A DNA stretch of 64,000 nucleotides. Origin: Klebsiella sp. WP3-W18-ESBL-02 (lineage in GTDB: Bacteria > Pseudomonadota > Gammaproteobacteria > Enterobacterales > Enterobacteriaceae). The position numbers were made by a program, and so were the translations under genes. The notes under the pieces were generated by a model that worked only from the letters and a program-made list of their open reading frames with translations, ran no database searches and had not been told where the DNA came from. Shown piece after piece: positions 28,008-36,572 of the stretch (its first letter is position 1; each line of letters begins with the position of its first letter). The stretch lies in assembly GCF_014168815.1 (NCBI RefSeq), contig NZ_AP021972.1, positions 744,001 through 808,000 on the forward strand. Direction: 5' to 3'.

Positions 28008-28457
28008 TCACTTCGCCATTGCGATAATCGGCTGATCCGGGCGTTTTTCGCCCTCTTTTTCGGTCTTCAGGATCACGTTTGAAGTGCGGTAATCACCATC
28101 TGCAAGCCCGCGGCTGATCTCAAGGGTTGCGGCCTCGCGGTTCAGCACGTGCTGATAGCAGGATTCGGTATGTGCCAGAATTTTGTCGCGCAGGTGCGGG
28201 TAGCGGGCCATCACTTCACACAGCGCGGCGCCCAGAATCTCTTCTTTTACCTGGTAGGCGTATATTTCGTGGCGATGCTGCCACTTCATCTTGACCAGCG
28301 CTGCGGGGATAGGCTCAGAGAGGCCGGAAATACGCCGTCCTTCGGAGTTTTTTTCCTCGCGTAACGTCTGGAGATTACGCTGAAGGATAGTCTCATCACT
28401 GATCTGTGGGCTTAACGGTATATTAGCCGCACTAACATCGACAAGTTTCATGTTCAC
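28008..28457 (-). CDS. Unrecognised 149-residue protein, second gene of a two-gene unit
   Basis: I do not recognise this protein. It is soluble, with no signal peptide or membrane segment, and its middle is helical and charged (ALVKMKWQHRHEIYAYQVKE, then CEVMARYPHLRDKILAHTE). Its ATG overlaps the stop of the upstream unknown gene by four bases, so the two are translationally coupled and probably act together. The predicted start is MNMKLVD. The reading frame is long for its setting and has good coding character, so it is very likely a real gene. It ends 80 bp from the convergent chemoreceptor gene. Confidence 0.7.
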   Translation of the reverse strand: MNMKLVDVSAANIPLSPQISDETILQRNLQTLREEKNSEGRRISGLSEPIPAALVKMKWQHRHEIYAYQVKEEILGAALCEVMARYPHLRDKILAHTESCYQHVLNREAATLEISRGLADGDYRTSNVILKTEKEGEKRPDQPIIAMAK

Positions 28458-28849
28458 TTATCCGTCAGATTATAAAATAAGGGAACGGTTCTTTCCTGGG
28501 TCATTAAATTAAGCCAGATTTTATTACCGTCTTCATTTATCTCCTGGGTTTTTATCTCCATAATTTGGCTTAGCTCCAGCGCGGAGATCTCCCCCTGAAC
28601 CACCAGGTTATTTAGCATAAGTGCAAAAGCTTCAATTTTTGCAATGCGATATAACCTGTCTTTAATATGACGATCGCGCTCTTCCAGCAGCGGGTTACGT
28701 GACTGGCCGCCGCCAATCAAGACGTCGTCCTGCCAGAACGCGAGCGAGACTTTCTCAGGCTCGCCCCCCTGGCTGGCCTGTGCATCCTTGTTTTCTGCGT
28801 CCAATGCCGGTATGCAGAAACGGGCTGGGATAAGGGTTTCAGCAATCAT
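28454..28849 (-). CDS. Unrecognised 131-residue protein, first gene of a two-gene unit
   Basis: Not recognised. The protein is soluble and mostly helical in its second half (LYRIAKIEAFALMLNNLVVQ, GEISALELSQIMEIKTQE), with no signal peptide. It overlaps the next gene by four bases on the same strand. It is divergent from the membrane-anchored unknown at 28953, with about 100 bp of AT-rich promoter region between. Three adjacent unknown genes between the chemoreceptor and yqhA look like one accessory insertion. No function is proposed. Confidence 0.68.
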   Translation of the reverse strand: MIAETLIPARFCIPALDAENKDAQASQGGEPEKVSLAFWQDDVLIGGGQSRNPLLEERDRHIKDRLYRIAKIEAFALMLNNLVVQGEISALELSQIMEIKTQEINEDGNKIWLNLMTQERTVPLFYNLTDK

Positions 28850-28952
28850 ATAGGCGTCGTTTGTCGAATGGCTGGGGCGTGTTTTTTATTATAGTGAGGT
28901 TCGTTGACATTAACATGGTGCACTTTTAAAATCAAAAAAAGTGGAGAAAGCC

Positions 28953-29462
28953 ATGAGCGGTATTATTTATTTTGTGATGCTGTTGCTGTTACTTACCGTC
29001 GTTATTTTAATTTTTATGTATGGCCAAAATAACGAAACATCTGAAACCAATAATGAAACCGTTCCCTCCCCGGCGGCGGCACCGCTGGACAAAGACGAAG
29101 GCGAAAACCATTTTGCCGCGCTGATGAGCCGGATCACGCCTGCCTGGTACTGGCGTATTAATCATGAATATATCGATTTTGTCCAGTCGACGATTAAGCG
29201 TATGTCCACCGAACGGTTGAAAGAGACCCCTGGCCTGTTTGAAGCGCAGGAACGCTGTCGCAATCTCAACGGCGCAGTTTATGAATATTACGATGAGATT
29301 AAGCGCCGCTGCCTGAAAGGCGAGCGGGTCACCGACGTTGACCCGGTGGTGCTTGGCCTGCAGCAGTGCTACGAGGAGTTTGCCGAGGAGGCCTATCCCG
29401 AGCTGGTGGCGCTGGTGTGGCCGGACTTACAGCGACCGTTTGTCCGCACACATGATGTGTGA
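28953..29462 (+). CDS. Unrecognised protein with one N-terminal membrane anchor
   Basis: A protein of 169 residues. The first 25 residues form a single hydrophobic helix (MSGIIYFVMLLLLLTVVILI), followed by an Asn/Glu/Pro-rich linker and a soluble helical domain of about 120 residues with aromatic and charged groups (ITPAWYWRINHEYIDFVQST) and three cysteines. It is probably anchored in the inner membrane; which side the domain faces is unclear. I chose the ATG at 28953, which has GGAG eight bases upstream, over the GTG at 28941. The family is not recognised. Confidence 0.7.
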   Translation: MSGIIYFVMLLLLLTVVILIFMYGQNNETSETNNETVPSPAAAPLDKDEGENHFAALMSRITPAWYWRINHEYIDFVQSTIKRMSTERLKETPGLFEAQERCRNLNGAVYEYYDEIKRRCLKGERVTDVDPVVLGLQQCYEEFAEEAYPELVALVWPDLQRPFVRTHDV

Positions 29463-29532
29463 TCTGAAGTGTTGATGTGATGTTGCCTGATTGAGATATA
29501 CTAGGGCGAATCTGACTCAAAAACAGGACATT

Positions 29533-30030
29533 ATGGAACGCTTTCTGGAAAATGCGATGTACGCATCGCGCTGGCTTCTGGCCCCGGTTTATTTCGGTCT
29601 TTCTCTGGCGCTGCTGGCCCTGACCCTGAAGTTCTTTCAGGAGATTCTGCATGTACTGCCGAACATTTTCAGCATGGCGGAAGCCGATCTGATCCTGACG
29701 CTGCTGTCGCTGGTGGATATGACGCTGGTGGGTGGCCTGCTGGTGATGGTGATGTTTTCTGGCTATGAAAACTTTGTCTCGCAGCTGGATATCAGCGAGC
29801 ACAAAGAGAAGCTGAGCTGGCTGGGCAAAATGGATGCCACTTCGCTGAAGAATAAAGTGGCGGCGTCGATTGTTGCTATCTCGTCTATTCACCTGCTGCG
29901 GGTGTTTATGGACGCTAAAAACGTACCGGATAACAAACTGATGTGGTACGTGATTATTCACCTGACCTTTGTTCTGTCGGCCTTTGTGATGGGCTATCTC
30001 GATAGCCTGACCCGCGGGAAAAAGTCGTGA
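29533..30030 (+). CDS. yqhA: Inner membrane protein YqhA (UPF0114)
   Basis: Polytopic membrane protein of 165 residues, nearly identical to E. coli YqhA through MERFLENAMYASRWLLAPVY and KNKVAASIVAISSIHLLRVF, with four predicted helices. The function is unknown in E. coli. I chose the ATG at 29533, with AGGA just upstream, because it matches E. coli; the in-frame start at 29491 would add 14 residues. Confidence 0.94.
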   Translation: MERFLENAMYASRWLLAPVYFGLSLALLALTLKFFQEILHVLPNIFSMAEADLILTLLSLVDMTLVGGLLVMVMFSGYENFVSQLDISEHKEKLSWLGKMDATSLKNKVAASIVAISSIHLLRVFMDAKNVPDNKLMWYVIIHLTFVLSAFVMGYLDSLTRGKKS

Positions 30031-30231
30031 TGTAGGCCGGATAAGGCGTTCACGCCGCCATCCGGCAACGTGCGCCGAAATGCCTGATGGCGCTACGCTT
30101 ATCAGGCCTACAGATTCTCCCAGCGCGGCTGTGGTGATATGCACGACATGTAGGCCGGATAAAGCGTTCACGCCGCCATCCGGCAGAGTGCGCCGAAATG
30201 CCTGATGGCGCTATGCTTATCAGGCCTACAG
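30031..30231. repeat. Two BIME copies between yqhA and gpr
   Basis: Two nearly identical 80-bp blocks (30031-30112 and 30150-30231) each contain GCCGGATAAGGCG or GCCGGATAAAGCG facing GCCGCCATCCGGC, then GCCTGATGGCGC facing GCTTATCAGGC. These are E. coli-type BIMEs, duplicated in the gap between convergent genes; such elements can stabilise messages and attract gyrase or IS elements. Confidence 0.88.
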
Positions 30232-30247
30232 ATACTCCCGGGCGCGC

Positions 30248-31288
30248 TTACTTATCCGACGACGCCTGCCACAAATTCAACTGCCCATCGGCGACATGCT
30301 TGTCAATCTGCGCCAGTTCCTCTGCTGAGAAGCTCAGGTTCGCCAGCGCCTTCACGTTCTCTTCGATTTGTTCCGGCCGGCTGGCACCAATCAGCACGGA
30401 TGTCACGCGGCTGTCCTTCAGCAGCCAGCTTAGGGCCATCTGCGCCATCGACTGCCCGCGCCGTTGCGCCATTTCGTTGAGCAGGCGCAGGCTGCTGAGG
30501 TTGCTTTCGCTCAGCATATTTTCCGTCAGGCCGCGCGCCTTTTTGCCTTCCGTTTGCATGCGCGAACCGTCCGGAATGCCGTTAAGGTATTTGCCGGTCA
30601 ATAGCCCCTGCGCTAGCGGGGTAAACGCGATGCAGCCGATGCCGTTGTCCGCTAGCGTATCCAGCAGACCGCTCTTATCGACCCAGCGGTTGAGCAGGTT
30701 ATAAGAAGGTTGGTGAATCAACAGGGGGATTTTCCACTCGCGCAGCAGTGCGGCCATCGCCTGCGTACGCTCAGATGAGTAAGAGGAAATGCCGACGTAC
30801 AGCGCCTTGCCGCTCTGTACCGCCTGAGCCAGCGCGCTGGCGGTCTCTTCCATCGGCGTTTTCTCATCAACGCGATGAGAATAGAAAATATCGACGTAGT
30901 CCAGCCCCATCCGCTGGAGGCTCTGGTCGAGGCTTGCCAGCAGATACTTGCGCGAGCCGCCGGAACCATAAGGCCCCGGCCACATATCGTATCCGGCTTT
31001 GGTGGAGACGATCAGCTCGTCGCGGTAGCTGGCGAAGTCCTCCTTCAGCAGGCGGCCAAAGTTCTCTTCGGCGCTGCCCGGCGGCGGGCCATAGTTATTC
31101 GCCAGATCGAAATGGGTGATCCCGCAGTCAAAGGCTTTACGCAGCAGCGCGCGCTGGCCTTCTAACGCGTGGATGTGGCCAAAACTGTGCCATAGGCCAA
31201 GGGACAGTGCAGGGAGCTGTAAACCGCTGCGGCCGCAGTAGCGATACTGCATGTCTTCATAACGGGCTGGGTTTGCTTGCCAGGCCAT
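30248..31288 (-). CDS. gpr: L-glyceraldehyde 3-phosphate reductase (YghZ)
   Basis: NADPH-dependent aldo-keto reductase of 346 residues (AKR14 family). It begins close to MQYRYCGRSGLQLPALSLGLW and shows the catalytic Asp-Tyr pair in THFDLANNYGPPPGSAEE, Lys in IVSTKAGYDMW and His in DIFYSHRVDEKTP. In E. coli it reduces L-glyceraldehyde 3-phosphate and methylglyoxal. The preceding residues MAWQANPARYED match the E. coli start. It is divergent from yghW. Confidence 0.95.
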   Translation of the reverse strand: MAWQANPARYEDMQYRYCGRSGLQLPALSLGLWHSFGHIHALEGQRALLRKAFDCGITHFDLANNYGPPPGSAEENFGRLLKEDFASYRDELIVSTKAGYDMWPGPYGSGGSRKYLLASLDQSLQRMGLDYVDIFYSHRVDEKTPMEETASALAQAVQSGKALYVGISSYSSERTQAMAALLREWKIPLLIHQPSYNLLNRWVDKSGLLDTLADNGIGCIAFTPLAQGLLTGKYLNGIPDGSRMQTEGKKARGLTENMLSESNLSSLRLLNEMAQRRGQSMAQMALSWLLKDSRVTSVLIGASRPEQIEENVKALANLSFSAEELAQIDKHVADGQLNLWQASSDK

Positions 31289-31486
31289 AGTTTCTCCTTC
31301 TTTTTTTGAAACGCTGTTTCCAGAATACTGGCTTTACGCCAGGCCGCCCGTCGTCGCGATCACACTGCCGCGAATTGGCGCACGAAAAGGCGCGGCTTTC
31401 CCCTTTGGGGGTAGCGCCGAAATAGCGCTAGGCATCGCTTAAAAAATCGCTATATAATTTTATATATAACGATTGAGGAGACGTCG

Positions 31487-31777
31487 ATGGATAACCATTT
31501 TGGCAAAGGGTTGATCGCGGGTCTGAAGGCGCCTTATGCCGACAGCGCGCAAAAAGTGATTGGTTTTTGCACCGATTATAAACGCGGGTTTGTGCTGGGA
31601 TTTTCGCACCGGATGTTTGAGAAGACGGGGGACCGCCAGCTGAGCGCCTGGGAAGCGGGAATTCTGACGCGGCGCTATGGCCTCGACAAAGAGATGGTCA
31701 TGGATTTTTTCAGAGAGCACGATTCCAGTACTACCGTGCGTTATTTTATGGCGGGATACCGTCTGGAAGGGCAATAA
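31487..31777 (+). CDS. yghW: DUF2623 protein YghW
   Basis: Small soluble protein of 96 residues, closely related to E. coli YghW, with the shared core FCTDYKRGFVLGFSHRMFEKTGDRQ and LSAWEAGILTRRYGLDKEMVMDFF split by no gaps. The function is unknown. A GAGGAG site lies just before the ATG. It is convergent with yghU, with a hairpin in the 30-bp gap. Confidence 0.93.
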   Translation: MDNHFGKGLIAGLKAPYADSAQKVIGFCTDYKRGFVLGFSHRMFEKTGDRQLSAWEAGILTRRYGLDKEMVMDFFREHDSSTTVRYFMAGYRLEGQ

Positions 31778-31780
31778 AAC

Positions 31781-31797
31781 CGGGCGCAGAGCGCCCG
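31781..31797. terminator. Bidirectional hairpin between yghW and yghU
   Basis: CGGGCGC and GCGCCCG form a seven-bp stem with a three-base loop. AAAA precedes and ATTA follows, so it can serve both convergent genes. Confidence 0.6.
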
Positions 31798-31807
31798 ATT
31801 AACGCCG

Positions 31808-32674
31808 CTACTGCTGACGCTTATCTTCCGTGTTGGTGTCAAAATCGCTAGCGTCATGCCGCTCGTGCAGCTGTTCATTCAACGGGCCGCTGGTGCGGTT
31901 CACCATGCGGCCGCGCTGCACGCCCGGGCGGCTGGCGATATCTTTCGCCCAGCGCATTACGTTCTTGTAGCTTTCGGCATCCAGGAACTCCGCCGCGCCG
32001 TACACGTTGCCCAGCACCACGTTACCGTACCATGGCCAGATGGCGATGTCGGCGATCGTGTACTCTTCGCCCGCCACGTAGCGACCGCGTGCCAGCTGTT
32101 TATCCAGCACGTCGAGCTGGCGTTTGGCTTCCATCGTGAAGCGGTTGATTGCGTACTCAATTTTCACCGGCGCATAGTTGTAGAAGTGGCCAAAGCCGCC
32201 GCCGAGGAACGGCGCAGAGCCCTGAAGCCAGAACAGCCAGTTAAGGGTTTCAGTACGCCCTGCCGGATCTTTTGGCAGGAAGTGGCCAAACTTTTCCGCC
32301 AGATACAACAGAATATTGCCGGACTCAAACACGCGGGTTGGCGGGGTGGTCGAGTGGTCGCGCAGCGCCGGGATTTTCGAGTTCGGGTTCACCTCGACAA
32401 AACCGCTGGAGAACTGGTCGCCCTCACCAATACGGATTAACCACGCATCGTACTCAGCCTCCGTAACGCCCAGTGCCAGCAGTTCCTCAAGCATAATAGT
32501 GACTTTCTGACCGTTCGGCGTGCCGAGGGAGTATAGCTGTAACGGATGATGGCCAACCGGCAGCGTCTGTTCATGCGTTGCGCCGGAGACGGGGCGGTTA
32601 ATATTGGCGAATGCGCCGCCGCTGTTTTGCGTCCACTCCCAGACTTTGGGTGGCTGATAGGTGTTCTCTGACAT
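31808..32674 (-). CDS. yghU: Glutathione transferase-like disulfide-bond oxidoreductase YghU
   Basis: Nu-class glutathione transferase of 288 residues, as in E. coli YghU. It binds two glutathiones and reduces disulfides. The thioredoxin-like half has LGTPNGQKVTIMLEELLALG and NPNSKIPALRDH (the Pro and Ser of the glutathione site lie in SKIPA and FESGN); the helical half has EEYTIADIAIWPWYG. I chose the ATG at 32674 (MSENTYQPPKVW), matching E. coli, rather than the in-frame ATG at 32710. It is divergent from gss, which makes another glutathione derivative. Confidence 0.94.
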   Translation of the reverse strand: MSENTYQPPKVWEWTQNSGGAFANINRPVSGATHEQTLPVGHHPLQLYSLGTPNGQKVTIMLEELLALGVTEAEYDAWLIRIGEGDQFSSGFVEVNPNSKIPALRDHSTTPPTRVFESGNILLYLAEKFGHFLPKDPAGRTETLNWLFWLQGSAPFLGGGFGHFYNYAPVKIEYAINRFTMEAKRQLDVLDKQLARGRYVAGEEYTIADIAIWPWYGNVVLGNVYGAAEFLDAESYKNVMRWAKDIASRPGVQRGRMVNRTSGPLNEQLHERHDASDFDTNTEDKRQQ

Positions 32675-32926
32675 AATCGCTCGCCTTATATTGATGATGT
32701 GTTTGGACAATCAAGTTTAGCAGCCTCAGGCAAAAATCCGCGCTAACCTGCCGCGCATCCCGCGTACTGAAACCGCCAGGTATTGTGGATGCCCATTTTT
32801 CAGATGAATATTTTTCCTCCGCAGCGGCCATCCTCGCCTGCACGGGTGTATGATTAATCCACTTTTGTTGGATTAATTTCAACGTGCGGGGCGATAAAAA
32901 TCGCGACGCGCGTTTGAGGAAGGTTC

Positions 32927-34792
32927 ATGAGCACGGGAAGTACCAATAGTGACGCCCCATTTGGCACGTTGTTGGGGTATGCGCCGGGTGGCGTAGCGAT
33001 TTACTCTTCGAATTACAGCAGCTTAAAACCGGGCGACATGCCTGACGACGCCTCGTTTCGTAGCTACATTGATAACGAATACATGGGCCACAAATGGCAG
33101 TGCGTTGAGTTTGCCCGCCGCTTCCTGTTTATCACCTACGGTTTTGTCTTCACCGACGTCAGCATGGCCTATGAAATCTTCTCCCTGCGCTATCTGCGCC
33201 AGGTGGTGAACGACGCCATCCTGCCGCTACAGGCTTTTGCCAACGGCTCCCGTCGCCCGCCGCTCGTCGGTTCGCTGCTTATCTGGCAGAAAGGCGGCGA
33301 GTTTAACGAAACCGGCCACGTGGCGGTGATTACCCAGTTGCTGGGGAATAAGGTGCGTATCGCCGAACAGAACGTGCTGCATTCGCCGCTGCCGGCAGGG
33401 CAGCAGTGGACGCGCGAGCTGACGCTGGAAGTAAAAGACGGGCACTACACGCTGCATGATACCTTCGACGACACGACGATTCTGGGCTGGATGATCCAGA
33501 CCGACGATGCGCGTTACAGCCTGCCCCAGCCGGCCATTGCCGGTGAAGCGCTGAAGCTGGGCGGCGCACGCCTCGACAACCACGGTCAGTTCGACGGTGA
33601 ATGGTTGAACGAAAAAGACTCGCTCCAGCAGGCCTATATCGCGGCAAACGGCCACGTGATTAACCGCGATCCGTACCAGTACTTCACCATGACCGAGAGC
33701 GCGGAGCAGGAGCTCATCAAGGCGACTAACGAGATGCATCTGATGTATCTCCACGCCACCGATAAAGTCATGCGCGACGATAACCTGCTGGCGCTGTTTG
33801 ATATTCCGAAAATTCTTTGGCCGCGTCTGCGCCTTTCGTGGCAGCGCCGCCGCCACGACATGATTACCGGGCGCATGGACTTCTGCATGGATGAGCGCGG
33901 GTTGAAGGTGTACGAGTACAACGCCGACTCCGCCTCTTGTCATACCGAAGGCGGGCTGATCCTCGAACAGTGGCTGAAAACCGGCTATCGCGGCAACGGT
34001 CATAACCCAGCGGAAGATCTGCTGGGTGAGCTGGTCGGCGCGTGGAAGCACAGCCTGGCACGGCCGTTCGTGCACATCATGCAGGACAAGGATCTGGAAG
34101 AGAACTACCACGCGCAGTTTATGCAGCGTGCGCTGGAGCAGGCGGGCTTTGAGAGCAAAATTCTTCACGGTCTTGATGAACTGCACTGGGATGCTGCCGG
34201 CCAGCTGATTGACGGTGACGGACGGCTGGTGAACTGCGTGTGGAAAACCTGGGCATGGGAAACGGCCATTGAGCAGGTGCGCGAGGTCAGCGAAGACGAG
34301 TACGCGGCGGTGCCGATTCGTACCGGCAGCCCTGATGGCGAAGTCCGCCTGATCGACGTGCTGCTACGCCCGGAAGTGATGGTCTTTGAACCGCTATGGA
34401 CGGTGATCCCCGGCAACAAAGCGATCCTCCCGGTACTGTGGTCACTGTTCCCGAACCACCCATACCTGCTGGATACCGACTTTGAAGTCAGCGAGCATCT
34501 GGCGAAAACGGGCTACGCCATTAAGCCGATTTCCGGGCGCTGCGGCAGCAATATCGATCTGGTCAGCGGCCACGACCAGCTGCTGGATCAGACCAGCGGG
34601 AAATTCGTCGATCGGAAAAATATTTACCAGCAACTTTGGTGCTTGCCAAACGTGGCCGGAAAATATATTCAGGTATGTACCTTTACCGTCGGCGGTAACT
34701 ACGGCGGCACCTGCCTGCGCGGCGATGATTCTCTGGTGATAAAAAAAGAGAGTGATATCGAACCGCTGGTGGTCATTAAAGATAACGAATAA
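32927..34792 (+). CDS. gss: Bifunctional glutathionylspermidine synthetase/amidase
   Basis: Cytoplasmic protein of 621 residues. The N-terminal amidase is a CHAP domain with the nucleophile Cys59 in HKWQCVEFARRF and the catalytic His near residue 130 in NETGHVAVI. The C-terminal synthetase has an ATP-grasp fold; conserved blocks include GRMDFCMDERGLKVYEYNADSAS (about residue 315) and KPISGRCGSNIDLV near residue 535. It joins glutathione and spermidine and also reverses the reaction. Both halves look intact. A REP element follows the stop. Confidence 0.96.
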   Translation: MSTGSTNSDAPFGTLLGYAPGGVAIYSSNYSSLKPGDMPDDASFRSYIDNEYMGHKWQCVEFARRFLFITYGFVFTDVSMAYEIFSLRYLRQVVNDAILPLQAFANGSRRPPLVGSLLIWQKGGEFNETGHVAVITQLLGNKVRIAEQNVLHSPLPAGQQWTRELTLEVKDGHYTLHDTFDDTTILGWMIQTDDARYSLPQPAIAGEALKLGGARLDNHGQFDGEWLNEKDSLQQAYIAANGHVINRDPYQYFTMTESAEQELIKATNEMHLMYLHATDKVMRDDNLLALFDIPKILWPRLRLSWQRRRHDMITGRMDFCMDERGLKVYEYNADSASCHTEGGLILEQWLKTGYRGNGHNPAEDLLGELVGAWKHSLARPFVHIMQDKDLEENYHAQFMQRALEQAGFESKILHGLDELHWDAAGQLIDGDGRLVNCVWKTWAWETAIEQVREVSEDEYAAVPIRTGSPDGEVRLIDVLLRPEVMVFEPLWTVIPGNKAILPVLWSLFPNHPYLLDTDFEVSEHLAKTGYAIKPISGRCGSNIDLVSGHDQLLDQTSGKFVDRKNIYQQLWCLPNVAGKYIQVCTFTVGGNYGGTCLRGDDSLVIKKESDIEPLVVIKDNE

Positions 34793-34799
34793 AGGCAAG

Positions 34800-34876
34800 C
34801 AGGCCGGATAAGGCGGAGCCGCCATCCGGCAATCTGTGTTGGGTTGCCTGATGGCGCTTCGCTTATCAGGCCGACG
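34800..34876. repeat. REP/BIME element after gss
   Basis: GCCGGATAAGGCGG faces CCGCCATCCGGC, then GCCTGATGGCGC faces GCTTATCAGGC, the same BIME type as at 30 kb. It lies between gss and the aminotransferase gene. Confidence 0.85.
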
Positions 34877-34926
34877 TAAAGAAAGCCTGCAATCAACACA
34901 ACAACAAGACAGAAAAGGAACATAGT

Positions 34927-36108
34927 ATGCACGACAGGCGACTCGCCGCCCGCGCGCGGGAGCTTAAACCCTCCGCCGTCCGCGAACTCCTCAAACACAG
35001 TAAACTGCCCGGTGTTATTTCGCTCGGCGGCGGCATTCCGGCACCGGAGCTTTTTGATACCGAAGGGCTGGAGCTGGCGGTGCAGAAGGTGATGCGCGAA
35101 CGCTTCAACGATGCGTTCCAGTATGGGCTGACCGAAGGCTATCCGCCGCTGCGTCAGGCCGTCAGCGAACTGTGTCAGGCGCGCGGCGTGGCCTGTCAGG
35201 CAAGCCATGTTTACATCACTTCCGGTTCGCAGCAGTCGCTCGATATCGTGGCGCGCACCCTGCTCGATCCGGGCGACACGATTGTTGTTGAACGCCCGAC
35301 CTATCTGGCGGCGCTACAGGTGTTCCAGCTGGCGCAGGCCAATATTCTGAGCGTTGATACCGACGACAACGGAATGCTGGTAGAGCAGCTCGCCGAACGG
35401 CTGGCGACCACGCGGGTTAAAGCCGTGTACCTGGTGCCCACTTTCGGCAACCCGGGCGGCAAAACCCTGAGTGACGATCGCCGCCGCCGTCTGGTTGAGC
35501 TGGCGAAGCAGTATGACTTTGTCATTATTGAAGACGATCCGTACGGTGAAATCAGCTTTACGGACGAAGTGCAACGCCCGTTGTACCAGCACGCGCTGGA
35601 ATTGGGCTGTGAAGATCGCGTGGTTTACACCTCAACCTTCTCGAAAATTCTTGCGCCGGGAATGCGTATCGGCTGGATCGTGATGCCGGACTGGCTGGCA
35701 CAGCAAACGGTGATCGTGAAGCAGGCGGCGGATCTGCATACCAACATGCTGTCACAGGTGATTACCGCGGAGTATCTCACCATGAATCGCCTGGAAAGCC
35801 AGATCGCGCTGATTCGTGAAGATTACCGTAAGAAGTGCGATGCGCTGGCCGACGCGCTGGAAAGTCGTCTGGTCGAGCATCTGGAATTCAGTCGTCCGAA
35901 AGGCGGGATGTTCCTGTGGGCGCGTTTCCGCTATCCGTTTGATACCATGAAATGGCTGGAAAAAACGCTGGAAAATGGCGTGGTGTATGTGCCGGGTGAA
36001 GCGTTCTATAACGACAATCCGGATACCCGCACGCTGCGTTTATCCTACTCAACGGTGTCGCAAGACGGGCTGATGACCGCCGTAGAACGTCTGGCTAAGT
36101 CACTGTAG
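34927..36108 (+). CDS. PLP-dependent aminotransferase (2-aminoadipate/MocR-like class I)
   Basis: Fold-type I aminotransferase of 393 residues. It starts with a short helix (PSAVRELLKHSKLPGVISLGGG) and has GLTEGYPPLRQAV, the aspartate that pairs with the pyridine nitrogen in FVIIEDDPYGEI, and the PLP-binding lysine in YTSTFSKILAPGMRIGW. It resembles LysN/2-aminoadipate aminotransferases and the catalytic part of MocR regulators, but has no N-terminal DNA-binding domain. The substrate is not fixed by sequence. AAAGGAA precedes the ATG. Confidence 0.9.
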   Translation: MHDRRLAARARELKPSAVRELLKHSKLPGVISLGGGIPAPELFDTEGLELAVQKVMRERFNDAFQYGLTEGYPPLRQAVSELCQARGVACQASHVYITSGSQQSLDIVARTLLDPGDTIVVERPTYLAALQVFQLAQANILSVDTDDNGMLVEQLAERLATTRVKAVYLVPTFGNPGGKTLSDDRRRRLVELAKQYDFVIIEDDPYGEISFTDEVQRPLYQHALELGCEDRVVYTSTFSKILAPGMRIGWIVMPDWLAQQTVIVKQAADLHTNMLSQVITAEYLTMNRLESQIALIREDYRKKCDALADALESRLVEHLEFSRPKGGMFLWARFRYPFDTMKWLEKTLENGVVYVPGEAFYNDNPDTRTLRLSYSTVSQDGLMTAVERLAKSL

Positions 36109-36117
36109 TATTTGATA

Positions 36118-36142
36118 TTCCGCGCCAATGGCTGGCGCGGAA
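36118..36142. terminator. Perfect 10-bp hairpin after the aminotransferase
   Basis: TTCCGCGCCA pairs exactly with TGGCGCGGAA around a five-base loop, ten bases past the stop of the aminotransferase and 15 bases past the stop of the convergent small ORF. There is no clear U tract in either direction, so the assignment as a terminator is tentative. Confidence 0.5.
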
Positions 36143-36156
36143 CCCCCTCCCCGAAT

Positions 36157-36246
36157 TTATTCCGGTTCGGCAATTCTGTCGTCAAGCCAGATCAGCATCA
36201 GCGATGCCAGAAAGGCGACGGCGGCGGTGCCAATAAATAACAACAT
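36157..36246 (-). CDS. Possible 29-residue single-span membrane protein
   Basis: A 30-codon ORF. The ATG at 36246 has GAGGA seven bases upstream. The peptide is one hydrophobic helix (MLLFIGTAAVAFLASLMLIW) followed by the charged tail LDDRIAEPE, the usual form of enterobacterial small membrane proteins. It stands alone in the 464-bp gap between the aminotransferase and the YdeP-type oxidoreductase, with a hairpin after the stop. I do not recognise a named homologue. The ribosome site and clean transmembrane helix argue for a real gene. Confidence 0.5.
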   Translation of the reverse strand: MLLFIGTAAVAFLASLMLIWLDDRIAEPE

Positions 36247-36572
36247 AAGAAATTCCTCAGCTTATTTTTATTATTATTCTGCTGCTTACCAACGTGTTCG
36301 ATTTTGTCATCGTCGACATCACAGGGCCCAGTGAAAAAAGAGACAAGAAAATAAGAGGTTGTTCGTATCAGATCAACCCCTTTTTTCATGTGGAGTCCGT
36401 GCGTGTTTTACGTCATGACCAGGCAAAAACGCGCGCACTATGCCACCCGTTGGGGGCAGCGCACTAACCCGTTGAGCGTACGCCCACCGTACCCCGTGAA
36501 GAGGAAATCATTAGGCAAGGGAACTTGCTACCGTATTCGCTATTGAAAGGGCGTAAAAAATAAGCGGTAAAA
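36247..36572. other. Intergenic stretch upstream of the YdeP-type oxidoreductase
   Basis: No further gene is supported here. A weak hairpin (GGTTG with CAACC, 36357-36378) followed by six T residues resembles an intrinsic terminator reading rightward, which would be odd in a promoter region and might end a short leader or small RNA. The promoter of the oxidoreductase gene should lie within this stretch. Confidence 0.35.
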
